From assembly GCA_029820995.1 (NCBI GenBank), contig JALGUG010000003.1, forward strand, positions 1 to 48,666: a stretch of DNA of 48,666 nucleotides. The letters run 5' to 3'. Position numbers and translations under genes: made by a program. Below the pieces are notes generated by a model. It worked only from the letters and a program-made list of their open reading frames with translations. It made no database searches and was not told where the DNA came from. Position 1 is the stretch's first letter. Every line of letters begins with the position of its first letter. Source of the stretch: Candidatus Zipacnadia bacterium. Its GTDB lineage: Bacteria > Armatimonadota > Zipacnadia > JALGUG01. Positions 17,845 through 26,766 of the stretch are shown piece after piece.

Positions 17845-17868
17845 TTTCGGTTTTTCGAAAAACCGAAA
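17845..17868. promoter_or_regulatory. 24-bp perfect AT-rich palindrome
   Basis: Arms TTTCGGTTTTTC and GAAAAACCGAAA meet with no spacer, in a strikingly AT-rich island of an otherwise GC-rich region. It lies 228 bp upstream of the cytochrome start and 157 bp upstream of the MFS promoter -35 box. It could be an operator shared by the two divergent genes. The rest of 17618-18024 shows no gene. Confidence 0.6.
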
Positions 17869-18024
17869 ATGGCCCTCGGGGGCGGATCGGCCTACGGTCG
17901 GCTATAGGGTGCAGGTGATTACCGGACCCTTCGTCGCAGCGCCGAGAGCCACCGGTGGCGGTACGAACAGAGGCCAAGCGGGGTAAGTCCGTCACTTGCG
18001 ATGCCTGCCGTCCCTTTGGCCGCT

Positions 18025-18053
18025 TTGACGCACTTCATCCTTTTGGCTATACT
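18025..18053 (+). promoter_or_regulatory. Promoter for the MFS transporter gene
   Basis: TTGACG (18025-18030) and TATACT (18048-18053) with a 17-bp spacer, giving a start near 18060 and a very short leader of about 23 nt before the TTG start codon. Confidence 0.8.
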
Positions 18054-18082
18054 CCTTCGTTGTTGCACTCACGGAGAGCGAA

Positions 18083-19390
18083 TTGAATCCACCCTGGCGT
18101 CCTAGCCTGGGCTATGCCCGTTACGCCCTTATCGTGCTGTTTGCGGTCAATGTGCTCAACTACGTTGACCGGCTGATCGTTTCGGCGCTCCTGGGCGATA
18201 TCCAGACCGAGCTGCACCTCAACGACCAACAAGGCGGACTGCTGTACACCGCCTTCATTTTGATGTTTGCACTGGCGGCGGTGCCGCTGGGCCGCTGGGC
18301 CGACGCCCACGTTCGCAAGAATGTGGTCGCCGCCGGCGTTCTGCTCTGGAGTGCCGCGACCATCACCTCCGCGGCAGCGCGGCGGTTCATCACGCTGTTC
18401 CTGGCGCGAGCCTGTGTCGGGATCGGAGAGGCCTCCGTCGTTCCGGCCGGCCTCGCGCTGATCAGCGACTACTTCCCCCGGACGCATCGCGTCCGCGCCA
18501 TCTCCGTCTTCGGCGCTGCAATGATCGTCGGCGGCACCGTAGGTTTGGTGGTCGGCAAGCTGATCGGGGTGGCCATCGGCTGGCGCCATGCGCTGGTCGC
18601 GGCGGGCTCGCCGGGTCTGCTCCTCGCCTTGTGGGTGTACTCGCTGCGCGAGCCGCCGCCCGGCGCCCAAGAAGAGGTCTCGGAGGCCACCCGCGCGGCG
18701 ACGCCGCCGGCCCTGTCCACACTCTTGCGCATCCCGACGCTGGCCATCATGGCGGTCGGGATCATGTTGCTCACCGGTGCGACAAACGGTCTAATTCACT
18801 GGCTGATGGAGTTCATGGAGCGGGTCCGCCACGTGCCTCAGGCCCGCGCCGCCCTGATCGGCGGCGGACCCGCGATGGCCGGGTGCCTGCTCGGGGTTCT
18901 GTGCTCCGGTGTGGTGACCGAGCGCCTGGCCCAGCGCTACCGCACCGGACTGGTCGCCTCCATTGCCGCCAGTATTCTGGTCTCGCTGCCCTTCCTACTC
19001 GCTTTCCTGCTCGTAGATGTGCAGTGGATCTACCTGGTCGCGCTGTTTTTCGCCGGGTTCTGTCTCAGTTGGGCCATCGCCCCGGTCGGGGCGCTCGTGC
19101 ACAGCCTCGTCGAGCCCCGCCTGCGCGGCGCTGCGGTCGGGATCTTCACCCTGTTCACCCACCTGGGTGACGCCGTCTCGCCCTATCTCATCGGCCTGGT
19201 ATCCGACCTCTGCGGGGGACGCGCCCAGCCTGAGGCGCTGCGGTCCGGCCTGCTGGTGACGCCGGCCTTCGCTCTGCTGGGCGGGCTTGTCTGTCTGCTC
19301 GCCTTGCGTACCGTGGCCCGCGACGCGGAGAATATGGTCCAACGCCTGCGCGACGCCGCGAAGCGGGCACCGGAGCCGGAGAACCTCTGA
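18083..19390 (+). CDS. MFS transporter, Spinster-like
   Basis: 435 aa starting at TTG, with GGAG 7 nt upstream and a matching promoter. Twelve hydrophobic segments are visible in two halves. N-terminal motifs are LIVLFAVNVLNYVDRLIVSALLG with the conserved N-Y-x-D-R of Spinster/ACS-type members, GRWADAHVRKNVV as motif A between TM2 and TM3, and ARACVGIGEASVVPAGLALISDYFP. The second half has the LVEPRLRGAAVGIFTLFTHLGDAVSPYLIGLVSD region. The substrate is unknown; related proteins move organic anions or lipids. It stands alone, convergent with the membrane-protein gene across a 99-bp gap with no gene. Confidence 0.9.
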   Translation: MNPPWRPSLGYARYALIVLFAVNVLNYVDRLIVSALLGDIQTELHLNDQQGGLLYTAFILMFALAAVPLGRWADAHVRKNVVAAGVLLWSAATITSAAARRFITLFLARACVGIGEASVVPAGLALISDYFPRTHRVRAISVFGAAMIVGGTVGLVVGKLIGVAIGWRHALVAAGSPGLLLALWVYSLREPPPGAQEEVSEATRAATPPALSTLLRIPTLAIMAVGIMLLTGATNGLIHWLMEFMERVRHVPQARAALIGGGPAMAGCLLGVLCSGVVTERLAQRYRTGLVASIAASILVSLPFLLAFLLVDVQWIYLVALFFAGFCLSWAIAPVGALVHSLVEPRLRGAAVGIFTLFTHLGDAVSPYLIGLVSDLCGGRAQPEALRSGLLVTPAFALLGGLVCLLALRTVARDAENMVQRLRDAAKRAPEPENL

Positions 19391-19489
19391 GTGGAGCGCC
19401 CTGGGAGGGAAGTCGCTGCGCTCGGCTATGGAGCAGCAACGGCCGGACGCTTCGGCCCGGTCGCCGTGCAATGCCGCAGTCGTCTTCGA

Positions 19490-20620
19490 CTAGATCTTCT
19501 TCACAAAGATCGCCCACTCCACCAGCTTGAGGATGTAGGCAAACACGAAGGCGAAGGCGATAAGGATGAAGAACACCTTGACCGCGGGTGTGTCCAGATT
19601 CTGGAACCACTGAGCGGCGGTCCACTGGACGGAGCCCGTCTGGATGATGAACTTCTCCGCGAACTTGCTGAGGGTGCCAAGCACCACGCCGTAGGCCCGC
19701 ATGACGACGGGGAAGGCGATCACGAACAGCACGATGGTGACCACGATGATGAAGGGATTGACCAGCGCAAACTTCTGCCGCTGATGCTCGTTGTAGATCG
19801 GGCACTTGCTGCACGGAATCGTGCGTTCCGTCGTGCCCGCGGTCGCACTCGCCTGCAGCTCCTCCCGCATGTATTCGATTTGCGTGCGCTTCTGCTCCGC
19901 TCCCACCGCACCCGACTTCAGCGCCCCCTGCCGGAGCATCATCTCGATCATCGTCGGGTCGCAATTGCAGCCTCGCCCGAACTTCCAGCAGGTCTTGCGG
20001 GCCTGGTACGCAGGGCAAACTTCCCGGATTGCGGCATGGCAAAACGGCAACTGCCAGCACTTCCCGTACCGGCTTGTTGCCTCTTGAGCCTTCTTCGGAC
20101 CAAGCTGTTCTCGTTCGGCCTGTAGGCGGCGTTCGGCCTCGCGCTGCGGCGCCTCCCGGATATACTGGACAATCCCGACGATCACACGTAAAAGAGCGAC
20201 AGCCAGGATGAGCTTCCCCGCGAGCGTCGTGGTATCCAGCAGGCTCCTGGCCACGCCGGCGTTCGGGTTGACGCCCTTCGTACTCATCAGGATCGGCAGT
20301 CCGAAGGTCACGGCAGCTCCGCCGACCCCCACCAGCAGGGCGAAGGCCAACTCGTCCCACAGCCGTACGATCACCGCCACCGCCAGCAATAGTCCGAAGA
20401 TCGCGAAACCGTTGCCCACAAGGCGAGCGGCATCGGCGACCTTCCGCGTCTCCGTTTGCAGGTAGCCGCCGAGGATCAGGTACAGAATGTAAGCCAGGCA
20501 CAGCGCCGTGCCAATCAGCGTGACTTTCAGCAGCCACCCTGAGAGGTGAAACATCGCCTCCAGGCTCCGGCGACCCAGTGCTTTCCCGCCACCGCGTTGA
20601 GCGCCTCGACTGGCCGGCAC
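19490..20620 (-). CDS. Membrane protein with cytoplasmic cysteine-rich centre, function unknown
   Basis: 376 aa from a GTG with an excellent TAGGAGGT site 5-6 nt upstream; ATG 20554 is the next option. Three or four TM helices lie in residues 30-160, two in the C-terminal third. Between them a soluble segment holds a dense Cys array: KCWQLPFCHAAIREVCPAY, then TCWKFGRGCNCDP, and later IPCSKCPIY, suggesting zinc or Fe-S binding. The CW...CPAY...CW spacing recalls the two-CW type domain, but I cannot name the family. It is last in the minus-strand run after three PilT-like genes (50-bp gap), so it may be a membrane platform or sensor for them. Confidence 0.7.
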   Translation of the reverse strand: MPASRGAQRGGGKALGRRSLEAMFHLSGWLLKVTLIGTALCLAYILYLILGGYLQTETRKVADAARLVGNGFAIFGLLLAVAVIVRLWDELAFALLVGVGGAAVTFGLPILMSTKGVNPNAGVARSLLDTTTLAGKLILAVALLRVIVGIVQYIREAPQREAERRLQAEREQLGPKKAQEATSRYGKCWQLPFCHAAIREVCPAYQARKTCWKFGRGCNCDPTMIEMMLRQGALKSGAVGAEQKRTQIEYMREELQASATAGTTERTIPCSKCPIYNEHQRQKFALVNPFIIVVTIVLFVIAFPVVMRAYGVVLGTLSKFAEKFIIQTGSVQWTAAQWFQNLDTPAVKVFFILIAFAFVFAYILKLVEWAIFVKKI

Positions 20621-20670
20621 AGCAACCTCCTAACCCAAAGAGCCGTCGTCAGCCAACACGGGAACTTGTG

Positions 20671-21804
20671 CTAGAGCGTCCGTTCGGAATCGTCCGCCGC
20701 TTGCGCGGCTTCCTCTGGTACTGCCTCTTGCCCCGCCCGTGCCATCTCCTCAAAGGCCGCGGCATTGCCGGCCTTGGCGTACGCGTCCTCAAAGGTAACG
20801 ATTCCCCGCTGTACCAGCCGGGCCAGTGATTGGTCCAACGTCCACATGCCCCGCTTCGCGCCTGTCTGGATAATGGAGGCGATCTGGTGGGTCTTCGCTT
20901 CGCGGATGAGATTGCGCACCGAGGGTATGGCGTCCATGGTCTCAAAGGCCGCGATCCGCCCCTGTCCGTCGGCCGTCTTCACCAGCGTCTGCGAGATGAC
21001 ACCTTGCACATTGACCGAGAGCTGCATCCGCACCTGCTGCTGCTGGTAGTGGGGGAACACGTCCACGATGCGGTCCATCGTCTGCACCGCATCCGTCGTG
21101 TGCAGCGTCGCGAACACCAGGTGCCCGGTTTCGGCGGCAGTGATGGCCAGGCTGATGGTTTCCAGGTCCCGCATCTCACCGATGAGAATCACGTCCGGAT
21201 CCTGCCGCAATACGAACTTGAGGGCATTGGCGAAGGACTTGGTGTCACTGCCGAGCTCCCGCTGGTTGATCAGCGCCTTCTTGTCGTGATGCAGGAACTC
21301 CAGCGGGTCCTCCACCGTCATAATATGCACCGGCCGCGTCTCGTTGATATAGTCCAGCATCGCCGCCAGCGTGGTGGACTTGCCGGAGCCGGTCGGCCCG
21401 GTCACCAGCACCAGGCCGCGGGGCAGGTCGGACACGCGCCGGCACAAGTCGGGGAGACCGAGCTCTTCCATCGTGGAGATCCGCATGGGAATCGTGCGAT
21501 AGACGGACGCGATTGTGCCGCGATCATACATGTGATTGACGCGGAATCGCGCCAGGCCCTCCAGTTGGTAGGCCCAGTCGAGCTCCAGCTCCTCCTCCAG
21601 CCGCTTGATCTGCTGGTCGGTCAAGATCTGATAAGCCAACTCCTTGGCTTGCTCCGCGGTTAGCGGGGCCATTCCCTCCACCGGGCCCAGATCGCCGTGG
21701 ATCCGCAGCAGCGGCGGCGAGTTAGCCTTCAGGTGCAAATCTGAGGCCAGGCTCTGCACCGAAAGCCGCAAGAGATCATCGAGAGTGTAATCTAGGCCTG
21801 ACAT
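20671..21804 (-). CDS. pilT: PilT-like type IV pilus retraction ATPase (paralog 1)
   Basis: 377 aa from ATG with GGGAGG upstream. N-terminal PAS-like domain begins DYTLDDLLRLSVQSLASDLHLKANSPP. RecA-like domain has Walker A GPTGSGKS (about 136-143), Asp box IMTVEDPLEFLHHDKK, Walker B DPDVILIGEMRDLET and His box TGHLVFATLHTTDA. The C-terminal part is ordinary, with a short Glu/Ala-rich end. PilT hexamers pull back type IV pili at the inner membrane. Third of three tandem paralogs; no pilin, PilB or PilC gene is in the window. Confidence 0.92.
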   Translation of the reverse strand: MSGLDYTLDDLLRLSVQSLASDLHLKANSPPLLRIHGDLGPVEGMAPLTAEQAKELAYQILTDQQIKRLEEELELDWAYQLEGLARFRVNHMYDRGTIASVYRTIPMRISTMEELGLPDLCRRVSDLPRGLVLVTGPTGSGKSTTLAAMLDYINETRPVHIMTVEDPLEFLHHDKKALINQRELGSDTKSFANALKFVLRQDPDVILIGEMRDLETISLAITAAETGHLVFATLHTTDAVQTMDRIVDVFPHYQQQQVRMQLSVNVQGVISQTLVKTADGQGRIAAFETMDAIPSVRNLIREAKTHQIASIIQTGAKRGMWTLDQSLARLVQRGIVTFEDAYAKAGNAAAFEEMARAGQEAVPEEAAQAADDSERTL

Positions 21805-21860
21805 CGCAGCCTCCCTGCGCTGTGGGCGCCTTCACACTGTCTGGGCGTCAGCCTCCCGAA

Positions 21861-23192
21861 CTATTGCTGACCCGGTGGCGGCGGGGCTCCCTCCGTCGGC
21901 GCCGTTTGCTGTCCGGCAGCCTGCTGTTGCTGCTGCCACTGCGCATATTGCTGCTGCCACTCGGCATACTTGCGCTGATACTCGGCGTACTGCTGCTGAT
22001 ACTGCTCGTCAGTCACTGCCTGCTCGGCCGGAGCCGCGGTCTGGGCCTCCACGGGCGCCGGCGCTTCGGCCGCCTGCGCCTGTGCCTCTGCCCGCTCCTT
22101 CAGGACACCGGTGTCCGGGTCATACTCGACGTTCAGGCGCGTCGCCAGCTCCTTGGGGTTGGAGGATTTGAGGAAGGCGTCCTCCATCGTCACGTATCCG
22201 CCCTTGACCAGATTCACCAAGTACTGGTCCAGAGCGATCATACCCAGGTCGGCGCCGCTCTGAATCATGTTGTAGATCATGTGGGTCTTGCCCTCGCGGA
22301 TCACGGCGCGGATGGCCGAGGTGCCAATCATGATCTCGAAGGCGGGGATCCGGCCACCGCCGATACGGGGCAGAAGCTGCATGCAGACCACGCCCTGCAG
22401 GACCACGGACAACTGCATGCGGATCTGCTGCTGCTGCTCGGGCGGAAACACGTCCACGATGCGGTCCACCGTCTGCATGGCATCCGTGGTGTGCAGGGTG
22501 GCGAACACCAGGTGGCCGGTCTCCGCGGCCGTGATCGCCATCGCGATCGTTTCCAGGTCGCGCATCTCGCCGACGAGAATCACGTCCGGGTCGGCGCGCA
22601 CCACGTGCTTGAGCGCCTCCGAGAAGCTGCGGGTGTCCTGGCCGATCTCACGCTGGTTGATTGAGGAGGCCTTGTCAGTATGCATGAACTCAATCGGATC
22701 TTCAATGGTAATCAGGTGGCACGCTACTCGCTCGTTGATGTGGTCCACCATCGCCGCCAGCGTGGTGGACTTGCCGCTGCCCGTCGGCCCGGTCACCAGC
22801 ACCAGGCCGCGGGGCAGCAGTGCCAGCTCTTTGAGCACCTGGGGAAGCTGCAGCTCGTCAATCGTCTGGATCTTGATCGGAATCAGCCGCATCACAGCGC
22901 CCAAGGCGCCCTGCTGTCGGAAGCAGTTCACACGGAACCGTGCTACCCCCTCAAGCTGGTAGGCCATGTCCATCTCCCAGACTTCCTCGTACCGCCGGCG
23001 GTGCCGCTCATCCATGATTCCGTACATCAGCGACTTCGTGTCCTCCGGTGTCAATGGCGGGAACTCGTCCAAACGATAGAGGTCGCCGTGAATGCGAAAC
23101 ACCGGCGGCTCGCCCACGCGAAGGTGCAGGTCCGACGCCTGTCGCTCAGGCATCATCCTCAGCAGATCGTCCAGTGTGTACGGCAGGGCCAT
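21861..23192 (-). CDS. pilT: PilT-like ATPase with Gln/Pro-rich tail (paralog 2)
   Basis: 443 aa. The PilT core (1 to about 370) has DLHLRVGEPPVFRIHGDL, Walker A GPTGSGKS (135-142), ITIEDPIEFMHTDK, DPDVILVGEMRDLET and HLVFATLHTTDAMQT. Beyond it is a tail of about 75 residues rich in Gln, Tyr, Trp and Ala, with repeats of the type YAEYQRKYAEWQQQYAQWQQQ, ending in Pro-rich PTEGAPPPPGQQ; it is encoded by CTG/CAG-rich DNA around 21900-22015. Canonical PilT ends before such a tail. The start ATG has GAGGGGG upstream. The tail may drive clustering or bind a partner; this is inference. Confidence 0.92.
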   Translation of the reverse strand: MALPYTLDDLLRMMPERQASDLHLRVGEPPVFRIHGDLYRLDEFPPLTPEDTKSLMYGIMDERHRRRYEEVWEMDMAYQLEGVARFRVNCFRQQGALGAVMRLIPIKIQTIDELQLPQVLKELALLPRGLVLVTGPTGSGKSTTLAAMVDHINERVACHLITIEDPIEFMHTDKASSINQREIGQDTRSFSEALKHVVRADPDVILVGEMRDLETIAMAITAAETGHLVFATLHTTDAMQTVDRIVDVFPPEQQQQIRMQLSVVLQGVVCMQLLPRIGGGRIPAFEIMIGTSAIRAVIREGKTHMIYNMIQSGADLGMIALDQYLVNLVKGGYVTMEDAFLKSSNPKELATRLNVEYDPDTGVLKERAEAQAQAAEAPAPVEAQTAAPAEQAVTDEQYQQQYAEYQRKYAEWQQQYAQWQQQQQAAGQQTAPTEGAPPPPGQQ

Positions 23193-23285
23193 GATTCTGC
23201 CCCCTCGGTGATAACGTTGGGCGGCTCAGGCGCCGCCTGAACGTGCCTGATTCCGAGCGTGTTTATCCTCTACTCGCGCTCAAAG

Positions 23286-24614
23286 CTACTGGCCGGGGCC
23301 CTGACGGCCCGGCGGGCCCGGCACGGGCTGCTGGGGCGGCGCAATGCGACCCGGAGCCGGTGGTGGCGGAGCCTGCTGCGGCTGCGGATACTGCGGAGCC
23401 CCCGGTGGCGCTGGCGGCGCGCCCTGCTGCGTCTGCGGATACTGTGGGGCTGCGGCGGCCGGTGGCGGCGGCGCGCCCTGCTGCGGCTGCGGCGTCTCGT
23501 CCGCCACCTTGTATTTCTCCATTCTGTCATAGGCGGGCCCGCCGACTTCTGCGCGCCGTAGCATCTGCCGCATTTCCGTCGCATTCCCCGCGTAGTGATG
23601 GCACTCCTCTTCGCCGATCCGGCCCGCCTGATAATGCCCGATCAGGGCCTGGTTCATGGTCTGCATGCCCCAGAAGCCGCCTTCATCAATGGCATCGTAG
23701 ATCTCACCGGTTGCGCCCTCCTCAATCATCTTGGCAATCGTGGGCGTGACCGTCATGATCTCCAGAGCCGCCAGGCGCTCCTGGTTGTCAATGCGAGGCA
23801 CCAGTGCCTGAGAAATCACCGCACGCAAGGCCGTTGACATTCGCAGACAGATCTGCGGCTTGTCGTGCGGCGGGAACATGTTGATGATCCGCTCCATGGT
23901 CTCCGACGCGCTTCGCGTGTGCACCGTCGAGAACACCAAGTGCCCCGTTTCCGCCGCCTGCATGCAGACACCCATTGTCTCTACGTCGCGCATCTCACCG
24001 ATGAGGATCACGTCCGGGCTCTGACGCACCACGTATTTGAGCGCGTCCGTGAACGATTCCGTGTCAATCCCGACCTCACGCTGATTGACAATGGACTGCT
24101 TATCCCGGTGCACATACTCGATGGGATCCTCGATCGTGATGATGTTCGTCGGCCGGTGAGTGTTGATGTGGTCAATCATGGCCGCCAGGGTGGTGGACTT
24201 GCCGCACCCCGTTGGTCCCGTGACCAGCACCAGGCCTTGCCGATGCATGCAGATGTCCTTGAGCACTGGGGGCAGCTCCAGCTCGTCAATCGTCAGGATC
24301 TCCAGTGGAATGATCCGCATGGCCAGGCCGGTGTTGCCCCGCTCGCGGTAGATGTTGATCCGCAGGCGGCAAACATCGCCCAGCGTCAGGCCGATGTCGC
24401 GTTCAGGGTAGTCTTCGAACAGCGCCTTTTGACGCTCGGTCATCAACTCATATGCGATGCTCTGGGTGTCATCCTCGGTCAAGGGATCGAGGTCCTCGAT
24501 GATTCGGACTACGCCCCGATGTCGCCTCGCGGGCGGCGAGTTGACCTTGAAGAACACGTCAGAGCACTTCATCGCCGCCGACTCGGTAATGATTTTTCTC
24601 CAGTCTATGGCCAT
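23286..24614 (-). CDS. pilT: PilT/PilU-like ATPase with Pro/Gln/Ala-rich tail (paralog 3)
   Basis: 442 aa from ATG 24614, which has AAGGAG 7 nt upstream; an upstream in-frame extension of 39 residues looks non-family. The N-terminal element is diverged (MKCSDVFFKVNSPPARR in place of SDLHL). Walker A is GPTGCGKS (about 133-140), Walker B DVILIGEMRDVETM, His box GHLVFSTVHTRSASE. The C-terminal 75 residues repeat PQYPQ, QQGAPP and PPAPG blocks, a low-complexity tail. First gene of the pilus-ATPase run, starting about 180 bp after the tRNA; the three cores are clearly duplicated but diverged. Confidence 0.9.
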   Translation of the reverse strand: MAIDWRKIITESAAMKCSDVFFKVNSPPARRHRGVVRIIEDLDPLTEDDTQSIAYELMTERQKALFEDYPERDIGLTLGDVCRLRINIYRERGNTGLAMRIIPLEILTIDELELPPVLKDICMHRQGLVLVTGPTGCGKSTTLAAMIDHINTHRPTNIITIEDPIEYVHRDKQSIVNQREVGIDTESFTDALKYVVRQSPDVILIGEMRDVETMGVCMQAAETGHLVFSTVHTRSASETMERIINMFPPHDKPQICLRMSTALRAVISQALVPRIDNQERLAALEIMTVTPTIAKMIEEGATGEIYDAIDEGGFWGMQTMNQALIGHYQAGRIGEEECHHYAGNATEMRQMLRRAEVGGPAYDRMEKYKVADETPQPQQGAPPPPAAAAPQYPQTQQGAPPAPPGAPQYPQPQQAPPPPAPGRIAPPQQPVPGPPGRQGPGQ

Positions 24615-24793
24615 TGGTTGGCTCCTTCGTCCGGCCGGGCGAGGCCTCGCCTCAGAATTAGATTCCTTCTTCGCCGTGGCCTGGCGCGCCTCCTTCCACG
24701 CTCTAGCAAAGCGGCCCAGAGGTATCCGCATCCCTCCGGGCCGCCACCGCTGTCACGGGAACATCGGTCACGCCTGACTGTTCACATTACGTT

Positions 24794-24868
24794 TGGTGGA
24801 GCCGGAGGGAATTGAACCCTCGACCTTCTCCATGCCAAGGAGACGCGCTCCCGCTGCGCCACGGCCCC
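24794..24868 (-). tRNA. tRNA-Ala (anticodon GGC), CCA encoded
   Basis: Minus-strand cloverleaf: acceptor GGGGCCG pairing with CGGCTCC including the G3-U70 wobble that specifies alanine, D-arm GCGC...GCGC, anticodon stem TCTCC/GGAGA with loop TTGGCAT (anticodon GGC), T-arm GAGGG-TTCAATT-CCCTC, discriminator A and an encoded CCA. Total 75 nt with CCA. No intrinsic terminator is obvious before the pilT paralog downstream. Confidence 0.97.
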
Positions 24869-24877
24869 ATTGGGCGA

Positions 24878-24907
24878 ATTATACGTCACTCCTTCTCGCC
24901 AAGTCAA
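24878..24907 (-). promoter_or_regulatory. tRNA-Ala promoter
   Basis: TTGACT (24902-24907) and consensus TATAAT (24878-24883), 18-bp spacer, on the minus strand. The -10 box ends 9 bp before the first tRNA base, as expected for a stable RNA gene. Confidence 0.88.
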
Positions 24908-24954
24908 CCCGCCGCCTGACACTCTCCCCGGCGTTCCGGACCTTCCAACTCCCC

Positions 24955-26766
24955 CTAGACTGCCAGCGCGGTTACCCCGTCGCCCGTCCGCTTCGCCTGG
25001 TAGCAGGCCTTGTCGGCCAGATCAATCAGTTCGTCCTCGTTTGTTTCCTGCCCGACGAAGGGGGCAATGCCGATGCTGAGCCGCAACCGCAGGTCTCGCG
25101 CCTGAGGCAGACTCCAGTCCCCAAAGCTCTCCACGGCCCGCTTGATGCGCCGCGCCAGGTGCACGGCCTGATCTGCAGTTGTCTCCGGCAGCACTAGGGC
25201 GAACTCGTCCCCGCCGTATCGCGCCACCACATCGGCCTTGCGCGTATGACTGCGGAGCCGCATCCCCGTGCAGCGTAGGGCTTCATCTCCCGTCAGATGG
25301 CCGTAGGTATCATTGATCGCCTTCAGCTCGTCCAGGTCAATCATGGCCACGCAGAACTGGCGTCGGTAGCGCCGGGAGCGATCGAGCTCGATCTTCAGCA
25401 GGCGGTAGAATTCGCCGTGGTTGGGCAGCCCCGTAGCGCTGTCGGTGGCCGCCATCCGGCGCGCCTCGGCGTACAGTCGCGCGTTGTCCACCGCCACGCC
25501 GATGTGCCGACCGACTGTCTCCAGCCACTGTAACGCCTGGGAGGTCAACATGTGCGGATTCCCGCGTGCCGTCTGTGCGCACAGCACTCCATGAATGCGC
25601 GATTCGGAGCGCAAGGGCATCACCACGAACGAGCTCGCTCCCAGCTCCTCCAGGAATTCTTGAGCGCCCCCTCCGTCCCAGGTCAGATGCGGCGCCAACG
25701 CGACGTATCGGCCCGTACGCACAACTTCCATGCACACGCGTTCCTGGGCGACACACGTCCCCTCGCCGCCCTCCGGGTCACAGCTTTGCGTGCCCGAACG
25801 CGCCGCACATTCCAGCTTTCCTCGGCCCGGCGTGAACAGACAGATCGCACCGCCGTCGGCGCCCAGGGTCTGCAGACAGCTCGTCAGAACCTCGCCCAGA
25901 ACTTGCTCCAGATGGAGCGACTGGCCCACCTTGGCAATGATGGTGTTCATCGCCGCCAGCTCGCGGTTGCGTTGCATCAATTCCAACTGAATGCTCTTGC
26001 GTACCGTGACGTCCCGAGCAATGCCGATGCGCCCTACGATCTCCTCTCCCACCCGGCGCGTGATAATGTTGAGCTCAACCGGGATCCGCGTGCCATTGCG
26101 TGCCAGGTACTCCAGCTCATAGGTGCTTCTGGAGGGTTGCCCCTGTAGCGCGCGCTCGAAGTTCTCGGCCGCCATTTCGCGCGATTCACGGGCCAACACA
26201 CGCGTGAAATGCTGCCCCAGCAGTTCGTCCGCGCGGTAGCCCAGCGCCAGCCGCATTTGCGGATTGACGAACACGAACTTCCCCTCCGCGTCGACAGCGA
26301 AGATCATATCGTGCGCATTCTCAGCCAATTCGGTGCAGATCCGCTCCACTGCGCCGCGGCTGCGCTCGCGCACCCGCTCGCCGGCCAGGATCAGATGGTC
26401 TGCGACCGCCTCGGCGCAGGCCCGTACCTCCTGGCCCTCCGCCTCACCGCCACCCGATAGTCGAGGCGCCGTTTGCACTACTGCATCACGCCATAGCTGC
26501 ACCCCCCGCATCAACTGCCCCACCGTCATCCCCTGGTTGCACGCCGTCGCTACCACAGCCTCCAGGGCCTCCGCTTTGGGCAACTGCGCCCCACCCTCTG
26601 CGCTCGTCAGCGCCTCCAGCAGTGCCTCCCACAGAGTCCGGTACGACGCCAGAGCCGAGCGGCAGACCTCGTCTCTGCTCAGCTCCCGCTCCCAGTTCTC
26701 CCTTATCTCCGGCGCCGCTTCCGCAATGAGGCGCCCGAGCCGCCTGATGGTTACTGCCATCGCCAT
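24955..26766 (-). CDS. Diguanylate cyclase with RsbRD-like, PAS and GAF sensory domains
   Basis: 603 aa, apparently soluble. Residues about 1-140 form a helical domain like the RsbRD N-terminal/sensor type (RLIAEAAPEIRENWERELS...NQGMTVGQLMRGVQLWRDAV). A PAS domain follows (about 145-265; DMIFAVDAEGKFVFVNPQMRLALGY, ending IGRIGIARDVT), then a GAF domain (about 285-430) with several cysteines, then GGDEF (about 440-600). The active motif is RYGGDEFALVLPE and the inhibitory RxxD site RKAD lies exactly 5 residues before it, so a working, product-inhibited c-di-GMP synthase is expected. c-di-GMP could act on type IV pili, whose ATPases are encoded nearby. No EAL domain. Confidence 0.93.
   Translation of the reverse strand: MAMAVTIRRLGRLIAEAAPEIRENWERELSRDEVCRSALASYRTLWEALLEALTSAEGGAQLPKAEALEAVVATACNQGMTVGQLMRGVQLWRDAVVQTAPRLSGGGEAEGQEVRACAEAVADHLILAGERVRERSRGAVERICTELAENAHDMIFAVDAEGKFVFVNPQMRLALGYRADELLGQHFTRVLARESREMAAENFERALQGQPSRSTYELEYLARNGTRIPVELNIITRRVGEEIVGRIGIARDVTVRKSIQLELMQRNRELAAMNTIIAKVGQSLHLEQVLGEVLTSCLQTLGADGGAICLFTPGRGKLECAARSGTQSCDPEGGEGTCVAQERVCMEVVRTGRYVALAPHLTWDGGGAQEFLEELGASSFVVMPLRSESRIHGVLCAQTARGNPHMLTSQALQWLETVGRHIGVAVDNARLYAEARRMAATDSATGLPNHGEFYRLLKIELDRSRRYRRQFCVAMIDLDELKAINDTYGHLTGDEALRCTGMRLRSHTRKADVVARYGGDEFALVLPETTADQAVHLARRIKRAVESFGDWSLPQARDLRLRLSIGIAPFVGQETNEDELIDLADKACYQAKRTGDGVTALAV

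Noticed and set aside
19188-20537. 449-aa minus-strand frame
   Set aside because: Different frame of the Cys-rich membrane protein gene and antisense to the MFS 3' end; Gly/Arg-rich composition typical of shadow frames.
24730-24793. Terminator after tRNA-Ala
   Set aside because: Only a 4-bp GTCA/TGAC stem and no T-run; read-through into the pilT run is possible.
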